DNA of 5,163 bases from Actinomycetota bacterium (lineage in GTDB: Bacteria; Actinomycetota; Acidimicrobiia; Acidimicrobiales; JAHWLA01), in the NCBI GenBank assembly GCA_019347595.1, contig JAHWLA010000194.1:1-5163 (forward strand), in the 5' to 3' direction. The notes beneath the pieces are model-generated. The model was not told the DNA's origin and did no database searches. It was given only the letters and a program-made list of their open reading frames with translations. Every line of letters starts with the position of its first letter. The first letter of the stretch is position 1. Shown here one piece after another: positions 1 through 5,163 of the stretch. Position numbers and translations under genes: made by a program.

Positions 1-13
1 GCTCTTCCGATCT
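1..13. other. Illumina adapter remnant at contig end (artefact)
   Basis: The first 13 bases read GCTCTTCCGATCT, the 3' end of the standard Illumina adapter. Their reverse complement, AGATCGGAAGAGC, is the common 13-base adapter-trimming string. The match is exact, lies at the extreme edge and stops where plausible transporter coding sequence begins. I read it as untrimmed adapter, not genome. It happens to continue the open frame of the transporter, so the residues it would encode (Arg-Ser-Glu-Glu) should not be counted as protein. Confidence 0.93.
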
Positions 14-937
14 CGCCGACGCCACCATGAGCACGGCCGTGGCGGTGCATGTCCGCACCAACCGGACGGGCGAGGGCCGCCCGAACCCGGCCGAGGCAAG
101 GGCGCCGACGAAGGCCCCCACGCCCATCGACGCCGACAGCAACCCGAACGTCCCCGCGCCGGCGTCGAACGTGTCCCGCGCCAGCAGCGGGAGCACCACG
201 GCGAAGTTGAAGGAAAACGTCCCCACCACCGCCACCAGGATGAGAATCCATCGCCGCTCCACAGACGACCACACGTACCGCAGCCCCGCACGGATCTGGC
301 CGGGCTCCCGACCCACCACGGCCGTCCGCGTCAGCTCCTCGGTCCGCATGGCGACGAGCGCCACGATCACCGCGGCGTACGACACGGCGTTGAACAAGAA
401 GCACAACCACAGGTCGGCGCCCAGGATCAAGAACCCGGCCAGCGCCGGCCCCACGACGCGCGTCCCGTTGAAGATGGCGCTGTTGAGGGCGATGGCGTTG
501 GGCAACCCGTCGGAGCCCACCATCTCCGTCACGAACGACTGCCGGGCGGGCACGTCGAGCACGTTCACCGACCCGAACAGGAACGCCGCCACGTAGACCA
601 TCCACAGCTCCGCGGCGTCTCCCGCGGCGGCGAGCGCCAGGCCCAGCGACACCGACCCCATGCACGCCTGCGTGGCGATCAGCACGCGCCGCTTGTCGGC
701 CCGGTCGACCAGGGCGCCGCCCCACACGCCCGCCAGCAGCATGGGCAGGAACTGAAGCCCGGTCACGATGCCCACTGCGGAGCCGCTGTCGGTGAGCCGC
801 AGCACCAGCCACGCCTGCGCCACCGACTGCATCCACGTGCCCGTCTGCGACACCACCTGTCCCACGAAGAACAGCCGGTAGTTGCGAACCCCGAGCGATC
901 GGAACGTCCGGCGCGAAACCGCCCGCACGCGCGTCAC
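14..937 (-). CDS. MFS exporter, DHA3/MFS_3 type (3' end missing)
   Basis: Major facilitator superfamily inner-membrane transporter, probably a proton-driven drug or metabolite exporter; the substrate cannot be told from sequence. I translated 308 codons from the GTG at 937 with no stop. The remainder (about 100 residues in a usual 410-430 aa member) is lost at the contig end. Residues 17-48 (VRNYRLFFVGQVVSQTGTWM onwards) are typical of the MFS_3/enterobactin-exporter-like group. Residues 73-84, GGALVDRADKRR, are the MFS loop 2-3 signature (motif A). DVPARQSF at 128-135 is another recurrent segment of this group. Hydrophobic stretches lie near residues 20-47, 54-76, 86-106, 111-127, 162-196, 230-252 and 264-284. 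The GTG start overlaps the marR stop (GTGA), and GGAG at 949-946 sits 8 nt upstream, so translation is probably coupled to marR. A MarR repressor directly upstream suggests ligand-induced efflux. Confidence 0.9.
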
Positions 938-1392
938 TCGTCGTGCTCCAGCAGTCGTTCCAGCACGGGCAGGGCAGCCTCGACCACGGCGCGCTCCTCG
1001 GGCGCCAGCGTCGCCAGCCGGCCCGCGATGTAGGCGCTGCCCCGCGAGCGGCTCCGCTCCACCAGCCGCCGGCCGTCTCGAGTCGCGTGGACGCGGGCCA
1101 CGCGACGATCGTCGGGATCGACCTCACGGACCACCAAGCCCAGCTCCTCGAGGCGGGCCACGATCTTCGTCATGCTCGGCGGCTGGACCCGCTCGGCCGC
1201 CGCCAGTTCGCCCAGGGTCACCGCCCCGCGCCGCTCCACGGTGGCGAGCGCCGTCAGCATGGAGAAGCTCACGTCTCCTCCCAACGCTTCCTGCCGCACG
1301 CGGCGAGCCAGGCGCATCACGACCATGCGCATCCGCGAGGCGACGCCGGTCAGGTCACGAGCAGAAGCGATGGGAGCAGCCGTCGGCGTCAT
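934..1392 (-). CDS. MarR-family winged-helix transcriptional regulator
   Basis: A 152-aa protein, normal length for a MarR-family dimeric DNA-binding repressor. Residues 12-37 form the N-terminal dimerisation helix. Residues 43-90 hold the helix-turn-helix, with LGELAAAERVQ (60-70) as the first helix and PPSMTKIVARLEELGLV (71-87) as the recognition helix. The wing follows at 92-109 (DPDDRRVARVHATRDGRR) and matches the family's DxR...T..G pattern. Residues 128-152 are the C-terminal dimerisation helix. The ATG at 1392 is chosen because a palindrome and a weak GGGAAAG ribosome-binding match lie immediately upstream. The gene overlaps the downstream MFS gene by 4 bp, the usual layout in which a MarR protein represses itself and an efflux pump until a small phenolic, antibiotic or oxidant ligand binds. 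The ligand is unknown. There is no cysteine, which argues against an OhrR-type thiol sensor. Confidence 0.93.
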   Translation of the reverse strand: MTPTAAPIASARDLTGVASRMRMVVMRLARRVRQEALGGDVSFSMLTALATVERRGAVTLGELAAAERVQPPSMTKIVARLEELGLVVREVDPDDRRVARVHATRDGRRLVERSRSRGSAYIAGRLATLAPEERAVVEAALPVLERLLEHDE

Positions 1393-1395
1393 TAC

Positions 1396-1421
1396 TTTCC
1401 CAAACTAATTAGCCTGGGAAA
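1396..1421. promoter_or_regulatory. Inverted-repeat operator upstream of marR
   Basis: A 26-bp imperfect palindrome has outer arms TTTCCCA (1396-1402) and TGGGAAA (1415-1421) around a perfect 8-bp core CTAATTAG (1405-1412). Only the two 2-bp spacers (AA at 1403-1404, CC at 1413-1414) break the symmetry, so 22 of 26 positions pair. Read outward, each half is TTAG-NN-TGGGAAA. It is strikingly AT-rich for this window, and its edge is 3 bp from the marR start codon. MarR dimers typically bind palindromes over their own promoter, so autoregulation is the natural inference. That this protein binds here is not shown by sequence alone. Confidence 0.72.
1406..1411 (-). promoter_or_regulatory. Candidate -10 element for marR-MFS
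   Basis: TAATTA on the minus strand, inside the operator core, is followed by 13 nt to the marR ATG. It would give a very short leader of roughly 6-7 nt. An alternative -10, TATTTT, lies at 1424-1419. No convincing -35 hexamer is visible for either. A promoter inside the palindrome would make repression by occlusion straightforward. Confidence 0.35.
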
Positions 1422-1429
1422 ATATTTCC
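1417..1429. repeat. Second, overlapping short inverted repeat
   Basis: GGAAA-ATA-TTTCC has perfect 5-bp arms around a 3-bp centre. It reuses the right arm of the larger operator and adds a third TTTCC-type half-site on the gdh side. It could be an extra binding half-site or chance within an AT-rich patch. Confidence 0.4.
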
Positions 1430-1460
1430 ACCCCGATCCCGGACGAACCCCGAACGTCGC

Positions 1461-2705
1461 CTACGGGAACAGGCCGCGAGCGGAGATCGCCTCGGCCAAC
1501 CGCTCGACGGCCAATGCGAACGCCGCCCGGCGCAGCGACACGTCGAGGGTCTCCGCCCTACCCCACACCGCCTGGAACGCGTCGTCCATCATCGAACGCA
1601 GCCGCTTGGCCACCAGCTCGTCGTCCCACGCGTAGCCCTGCCGGCTCTGCGCCCACTCGAAGTACGAGGCGGTCACGCCGCCTGCGTTGGCCAGGATGTC
1701 GGGCACCACCACGACCTCCCGCCGCTCCAGCACGGGGTCGGCGGCGGGCGTGGTGGGGCCGTTGGCCGCCTCCACTATCACCCGGGTCTCCAGGCGCTCG
1801 GCCACCTGCTCGTCGATGGCACCCGCCAGCGCGGCGGGGACGACGAGCTCGCACTCGATGGCCCAGATGTCGTCGGCGTCGATCTCGTCGCCCCCGTCGA
1901 AGCCCGCCACCGTGCCCGCATGCGCGGCGTGGTCGGCCAGTGCCGAGGGGTCGAGGCCGCCCGGGTTGTAGACGGCGCCGCCCACGTCGCTCACCGCCAC
2001 GACCCGCATGCCGGCCGACGACAACAGGAACGCCAGCGGACCGCCCACCTTGCCGAAGCCCTGGATGACGGCACGACTGCCCGTGAACGGCAGTTCCAAC
2101 GCCGAGAACGCAGCCCGGGTCGCCAGCAGCACGCCCGTCGACGTGGCCCCCGCGTGCCCGCGGGTCCCGCCGATCGACAGCGGCTTGCCCGTCACGGACC
2201 CGGGCAGGAGCTCCCCCCGCAGCATCGACAGCGTGTCCATGAGCCAGGCCATCACTCGGCCGTCGGTGTTGACATCGGGGGCGGGGACGTCCTTGTCCGG
2301 CCCCAGGAGCGGCGAGATCTCCAGCGTGTAGCGGCGGGTCAGCCGTTCGAGCTCGCCCAGGGACAACCGAGTCGGGTCGCAGCGCACGCCGCCCTTGGCG
2401 CCCCCGAAGGGCAGCCCCACGATCGCCGTCTTGAACGTCATGCCCGCGGCGAGCGCGGCAACCTCGCGGGCGTCGACGTCGGAATGGAAGCGGATGCCTC
2501 CCTTGGCCGGCCCCCTCGTGGTGTCGTGATGGACCCGCCACCCGGTGAACACCTCCACGCGACCGTCGTCCATGCGGACGGGAACCGCCACCTCGAGCAC
2601 GCGACGCGGCGTGCGCAGCAGGCGGTGGATGTCGGGATCGAGGCCGGTCAGCTTGGCAGCGTCGTCCAGGCGTTCCAGGACCGCTGCCCACGGATCACCC
2701 GACAT
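1461..2705 (-). CDS. gdhA: Glutamate dehydrogenase (Glu/Leu/Phe/Val family)
   Basis: Catalyses reversible oxidative deamination of glutamate to 2-oxoglutarate and ammonia in the cytoplasm, as a hexamer in characterised relatives. At 414 aa it is full length for the RocG/GudB/archaeal-type enzymes. The N-terminal substrate domain carries GPAKGGIRFH (65-74), FKTA (91-94), LPFGGAKGG (98-106) and PAPDVNT (141-147). The substrate and catalytic residues are K68, K92, K104 and D144, with the same mutual spacing as in well-studied clostridial glutamate dehydrogenase. The dinucleotide fold has GFGKVG at 216-221 and SD at 239-240, where the acidic residue favours NAD over NADP. SYFEW (347-351) supplies the conserved serine. 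All key residues are intact. The ATG at 2705 is preceded by AGGGGCGG, which overlaps the stop of the upstream small gene 9 bp away, so the two are probably cotranscribed. A leucine or other amino-acid dehydrogenase of the same family is possible but less likely. Confidence 0.92.
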   Translation of the reverse strand: MSGDPWAAVLERLDDAAKLTGLDPDIHRLLRTPRRVLEVAVPVRMDDGRVEVFTGWRVHHDTTRGPAKGGIRFHSDVDAREVAALAAGMTFKTAIVGLPFGGAKGGVRCDPTRLSLGELERLTRRYTLEISPLLGPDKDVPAPDVNTDGRVMAWLMDTLSMLRGELLPGSVTGKPLSIGGTRGHAGATSTGVLLATRAAFSALELPFTGSRAVIQGFGKVGGPLAFLLSSAGMRVVAVSDVGGAVYNPGGLDPSALADHAAHAGTVAGFDGGDEIDADDIWAIECELVVPAALAGAIDEQVAERLETRVIVEAANGPTTPAADPVLERREVVVVPDILANAGGVTASYFEWAQSRQGYAWDDELVAKRLRSMMDDAFQAVWGRAETLDVSLRRAAFALAVERLAEAISARGLFP

Positions 2706-2714
2706 GGACCGCCC

Positions 2715-3023
2715 CTACGGGATCGAGGGGCTGACGCCCTCGGTGTAGTGGATGAACAGCTCCTCCAACGCCTCGCGCAGCCCGGCGGCGTCGGCGCCCG
2801 GCGACAGCTCCACGGTGACCTCGTTGGAATAGACGTGCACGGCCTCCACGCCGCCGTGCGCGAACAGGCGGCGGGCCACCTCGTCCGGCGGGCGTTGGCC
2901 GGTGATCTCGCCGCCGGCGCGATAGCGCTCGTGGCCCATCCCGGTGAGGCTGCGGTTGAGATCGAAGCGCACGACACCTGGTCGGGTGGTGCGCTTCTGG
3001 ACGACGGTGATCGGCTGGCCCAT
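2715..3023 (-). CDS. Small Nfu/NifU N-terminal-like domain protein
   Basis: A 102-aa soluble protein. Its shape resembles the N-terminal domain of Nfu/NifU-type scaffold proteins: a first strand ending in RFDLNRSLTGMGHERY (19-34), then a helix PPDEVARRLFAHGGVEAVHVY (45-65), then a strand NEVTVEL (67-73) and a C-terminal helix (80-93). The stretch ARRLFAHGGVEAVHVYSNEVTV is the best match to the usual 'LAxRLFxxxGVxxVxxxxxxxTV' pattern. It has no cysteine, so unlike full Nfu proteins it cannot itself ligate an Fe-S cluster. Its role is unknown. It is the first gene of the leftward group, 9 bp upstream of glutamate dehydrogenase, which suggests co-expression. The ATG at 3023 has no clear Shine-Dalgarno but lies just downstream of a TAACCT -10 candidate, consistent with a near-leaderless transcript. 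The gene is confident; the family label is tentative. Confidence 0.7.
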   Translation of the reverse strand: MGQPITVVQKRTTRPGVVRFDLNRSLTGMGHERYRAGGEITGQRPPDEVARRLFAHGGVEAVHVYSNEVTVELSPGADAAGLREALEELFIHYTEGVSPSIP

Positions 3024-3033
3024 GGCGTGGGCG

Positions 3034-3039
3034 AGGTTA
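3034..3039 (-). promoter_or_regulatory. Candidate -10 element for the leftward gene group
   Basis: TAACCT on the minus strand fits the actinobacterial TANNNT -10 pattern. Ten bases separate it from the ATG at 3023, so a start site 6-8 nt downstream would leave a leader of only a few bases, matching the lack of a Shine-Dalgarno sequence. No clear -35 is visible. Confidence 0.4.
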
Positions 3040-3048
3040 GCCCGTCGC

Positions 3049-3054
3049 TACGCT
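3049..3054 (+). promoter_or_regulatory. Candidate -10 element for the rightward gene group
   Basis: TACGCT fits TANNNT and ends 5 bp before GTG at 3060 and 8 bp before ATG at 3063. A transcription start at 3060-3063 would coincide with one of these codons, giving a leaderless mRNA. No Shine-Dalgarno sequence precedes either codon, which supports this reading. The element is 9 bp from the opposing TAACCT, so the two promoters would be back to back. Confidence 0.45.
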
Positions 3055-3062
3055 GGCCCGTG

Positions 3063-4172
3063 ATGCCCGCGTCAGGAGAACGGACAGCGATCCCGTGGCG
3101 CGTGATCTTCGCCACCATCCTCGCCGTCCTCCTGGCCTGGTTGGGGCTGGGCCTCCTGCGCGAGTTGGCCCGCATCGTGACGTGGGTCGTCATCGCAGGC
3201 TTCTTCGCCGTGGTGCTGACGCCGTCGGTCGACTTCCTCGTCCGCAAGGCCCGCATGCGTCGGGCGGTCGCCACCCTGGTCGTGTTCGTGACGGGCATCG
3301 GCGCACTCGGCGCGCTGCTCTACACGTTCATCAGCCCCCTGGTCGACCAGGCCCAGCACTTCAGCGACAACTTCCCCGAGTACGTGGCCGACGCCAAGGC
3401 GGGGCGCGGGCCCATCGGCGAGCTGGTGCAGCGCTACGACCTCGACACGCGGATCGAGGAGAGCCAGGACCGCCTCCGCGAGGGGCTGAATCAACTGGGG
3501 CGCAACAGCGTCGACATCCTGCGCAGCGTCGGGAACGCCACGGCCGCCGGGCTCACGATCCTCGTGCTCGCCTTCCTCATGATCCTCGAGGGGCCGAAGA
3601 CGACGGCAGGCATGCTGAACCTGGTCTCGCCCCACCGGCGCGAGCACGTGCGCAAAGTGGCGGGCGACTGCGCCAAGGCCATCACCGGCTACATGGCGGG
3701 CAACCTCCTCATCAGCGTCATCGCCGGGATCGCCACCTTTGTGTTCCTCTTCTTCGCCGACGTGCCGTTCCGCGGTGTGCTCGCCCTGTGGGTGGCCTTC
3801 GCCGATCTCATCCCGCTCGTCGGCGCCACCCTCGGTGCCGTCCCCACCATCGCCGTCGCGTTCCTCCACTCGACCGTCGCAGGCATCGCCTCCATCGTGT
3901 TCTTCGTGCTCTACCAGCAGTTCGAGAACCACGTCCTCCAGGTGACGATCATGTCGAGGACGGTGAAGCTGAACCCGCTGACCGTGCTGATCAGCGTGCT
4001 GTGCGGGGTGGAGTTGTTCGGCATCCTGGGAGCGCTGCTCGCCATCCCGGTGGCAGGCGTGATCCAGGTCATCGTGCGCGACGTCTACGACGAGCACCAG
4101 GGCCGGCTGAAGCGGGAGCCGACGATCGGCTCCGAGGAGGTGCCCGTGAGCCAGGCAACGGAGGAGGGTTGA
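3063..4172 (+). CDS. AI-2E family transporter
   Basis: A 369-aa integral membrane protein of the AI-2E (TqsA/PerM/YdiK-like) family, of normal length. Known members export autoinducer-2 or act as sodium/proton antiporters; the substrate here is unknown. Hydrophobic segments lie near residues 13-31, 38-56, 68-91, 158-176, 210-232, 235-254, 256-285 and 303-338. A long extramembrane region sits at 92-155, as is typical. Family hallmarks are DLIPLVGATLGAVP (248-261), YQQFENHVLQ (284-293) and the C-terminal KLNPLTVLISVLCGVELFGI and GALLAIPVAGVI. The open frame extends far upstream to 1920, but that part is antisense to glutamate dehydrogenase. I therefore start at ATG 3063, with GTG 3060 as the alternative, just after a -10 candidate. 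Its TGA overlaps the next gene's ATG by one base, so the two form an operon. Confidence 0.92.
   Translation: MPASGERTAIPWRVIFATILAVLLAWLGLGLLRELARIVTWVVIAGFFAVVLTPSVDFLVRKARMRRAVATLVVFVTGIGALGALLYTFISPLVDQAQHFSDNFPEYVADAKAGRGPIGELVQRYDLDTRIEESQDRLREGLNQLGRNSVDILRSVGNATAAGLTILVLAFLMILEGPKTTAGMLNLVSPHRREHVRKVAGDCAKAITGYMAGNLLISVIAGIATFVFLFFADVPFRGVLALWVAFADLIPLVGATLGAVPTIAVAFLHSTVAGIASIVFFVLYQQFENHVLQVTIMSRTVKLNPLTVLISVLCGVELFGILGALLAIPVAGVIQVIVRDVYDEHQGRLKREPTIGSEEVPVSQATEEG
4160..4168 (+). promoter_or_regulatory. Strong ribosome-binding site for the LOR/SDH-domain gene
   Basis: GGAGGAGGG lies inside the last codons of the transporter gene, with GGAGG matches 7 and 4 nt before the ATG at 4172. 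It fixes that start and, with the TGATG stop/start overlap, supports translational coupling or re-initiation. It is the clearest Shine-Dalgarno sequence in the window. Confidence 0.75.
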
Positions 4173-5163
4173 TGCCGACCGACGTGATCGAGGTCGAGGG
4201 CCACATCATCGACTCGCTGATCCTCGCCAAGGTGATGGACGTGATCCTCGCCGCGGGGGCGGACTACCGGATGCTCGACGTCGACATCGGGCGGACCAAC
4301 GTGGACACCAGTCGCGCCCGCCTCGAGGTGTCGGCCGGCACCGACGCCTCGCTGGAGGCCCTACTCGTCGAGCTCCAGACGCACGGCGCCAACCGCGTGG
4401 CACAGACCGACGCCGAGCTCGTCGCATGCGAGCGCGACGGCGTGCTGCCCGCAGGCTTCTACTCCACTACCAACCTGCCCACCAGCGTCCGCCTCGGCGG
4501 ACGGTGGACCGACGTGGACAACCCGGAGATGGACTGCGGCCTCGTCGTCACGGCCGAAGGGCGCGTGCGGACCGTTCCCATGCACCGGGTCCGCGTCGGC
4601 GACCGCGTCGTCGTCGGTCACGACGGCGTGCGTGTGTATGCGCCGGAGCGACCGCGCGGCCACAGCCCGTTCGAGTTCATGGGCTCGGAGGTGTCGTCGG
4701 AGAAGCCCAAGGGGCTGCTCGTCGCCGACGTGGCCGACCGGGTGCGCCGGGCCAAGGAGGCAGGCGGACGCGTCCTCGCCGTGTGCGGCCCGGCCGTCAT
4801 CCACACCGGTGCCGGGCCCGACGTCGCCCGGCTCGTGCGAGAGGGCTGGGTCGACCTCGTCTTCGCAGGCAACGGCTTCGCCACCCACGACATCGAGTCC
4901 AACGTCATGGGCACCTCGCTCGGGATCTCGGTGGAGGCGGGCACGTCGTCGGAGGGCGGCCACGCCAACCACCTGCGCGTGATCAACGAGGTGCGCCGCT
5001 ACGGCTCGATCTCGGCGGCGGTGGAGGCGGGCTACATCGACGGCGGTGTGATGTACGAGTGCGTGCAGCGAGGCGTCCCCTTCGTACTCGGCGGCTCGGT
5101 TCGCGACGACGGCCCCCTGCCCGACGTCTACACCGACGTGGTCGAGGCGGCCGACGCCATGCG
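4172..5163 (+). CDS. LOR/SDH-domain, ornithine cyclodeaminase-type protein (3' partial)
   Basis: My translation gives 330 uninterrupted codons, with the C-terminus beyond the window edge; members are usually about 400 aa. The sequence resembles the TIGR00300 / LOR-SDH conserved-domain family. A methanogen member has been described as an NAD-dependent ornithine cyclodeaminase (ornithine to proline plus ammonia), and the C-terminal half of cyanobacterial AgrE/ArgZ is related. Residues 1-88 look like the N-terminal alpha/beta domain (EVEGHIIDSLILAKVMDVIL at 7-26). FYSTTNLPT (97-105) and a small beta domain at 107-158 follow. The C-terminal nucleotide-binding part shows CGPAVIHTGAG (205-215), FAGNGFATHDIE (231-242), GTSLGISVEAG (247-257), GSISAAVEAGYIDGGVMYECV (278-298) and LGGSVRDDGPLPDV (306-319). 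It is not the mu-crystallin-type ornithine cyclodeaminase. The family call is fairly firm; the exact reaction is inferred. Coupling to the AI-2E transporter gene upstream suggests a joint role. Confidence 0.82.
   Translation, partial: MPTDVIEVEGHIIDSLILAKVMDVILAAGADYRMLDVDIGRTNVDTSRARLEVSAGTDASLEALLVELQTHGANRVAQTDAELVACERDGVLPAGFYSTTNLPTSVRLGGRWTDVDNPEMDCGLVVTAEGRVRTVPMHRVRVGDRVVVGHDGVRVYAPERPRGHSPFEFMGSEVSSEKPKGLLVADVADRVRRAKEAGGRVLAVCGPAVIHTGAGPDVARLVREGWVDLVFAGNGFATHDIESNVMGTSLGISVEAGTSSEGGHANHLRVINEVRRYGSISAAVEAGYIDGGVMYECVQRGVPFVLGGSVRDDGPLPDVYTDVVEAADAM

Noticed and set aside
27..596. 189-aa open frame on the plus strand at the left edge.
   Set aside because: It is rich in Thr, Arg, Pro and Ala with no recognisable domain, and it lies antisense to the MFS transporter, whose motifs are clear.
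1422..1460. Possible transcription terminator after glutamate dehydrogenase.
   Set aside because: I could not find a stable GC hairpin followed by a T-run on the minus strand; the near-symmetry around 1442-1458 has mismatches in both arms. Read-through from gdh into marR remains possible.
882..1635. Plus-strand open frames of 176 and 230 aa across marR and the end of gdh.
   Set aside because: They are Arg/Pro- or His/Gln-rich translations antisense to well-supported genes, and the longer one crosses the operator region between two minus-strand genes.
1920..3062. Long in-frame upstream extension of the AI-2E transporter reading frame (381 extra codons).
   Set aside because: It is antisense to glutamate dehydrogenase and the small Nfu_N-like gene, has low-complexity Arg/Gly/His-rich composition and no family resemblance. 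The transporter fold begins cleanly at 3063.
3072..4097. 341-aa open frame on the minus strand opposite the AI-2E transporter.
   Set aside because: Its His/Asp/Glu/Gln-rich composition is typical of an antisense shadow of a hydrophobic GC-rich gene, and the opposite strand carries an unmistakable membrane transporter.
4361..4972. Minus-strand open frames (203 aa and 122 aa) opposite the right-hand gene.
   Set aside because: They are shadows of the LOR/SDH-family coding sequence, which has recognisable conserved motifs throughout; the antisense products resemble nothing I know.

Overview
This 5.2-kb window is very GC-rich and densely coding, with GTG/ATG starts, overlapping stop/start codons and almost no intergenic DNA. 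Composition and protein style suggest a high-GC actinobacterium. An environmental Acidimicrobiia-like lineage is my guess, and nothing here proves it. The left edge looks like the physical end of an assembled contig, because bases 1-13 are the reverse complement of the universal Illumina adapter stem rather than genome.

Layout: two divergent gene groups separate at a 39-bp gap around 3024-3062. Leftward (minus strand), in transcription order, are a 102-aa cysteine-free protein resembling the Nfu/NifU N-terminal domain (3023-2715), a complete 414-aa Glu/Leu/Phe/Val-type glutamate dehydrogenase (2705-1461), a 152-aa MarR-family repressor (1392-934), and an MFS exporter of the DHA3/MFS_3 type starting at 937 and truncated at the contig end after 308 codons. 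The first two genes are 9 bp apart and the last two overlap by 4 bp. The 68-bp gap between gdh and marR holds an AT-rich 26-bp inverted repeat next to the marR start, a likely autoregulatory operator. Rightward (plus strand) are a 369-aa AI-2E family membrane transporter (3063-4172) and, overlapping its stop by one base, a LOR/SDH-domain (TIGR00300-like) ornithine cyclodeaminase-type protein that runs off the right edge.

How the genes may work together: glutamate dehydrogenase interconverts glutamate and 2-oxoglutarate, and the LOR/SDH-type protein, if it is an ornithine cyclodeaminase, would make proline from ornithine. The divergent locus could therefore serve arginine/ornithine/proline-to-glutamate nitrogen metabolism, with the AI-2E-type permease translationally linked to the cyclodeaminase. 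The marR-MFS pair reads as a separate repressor/efflux module behind its own operator. I see no CRISPR array, RNA gene, insertion sequence, phage gene or clearly new multi-gene system. The most unusual items are the adapter remnant, the compact divergent promoter with near-leaderless starts, the marR operator architecture and the gdh/cyclodeaminase neighbourhood.
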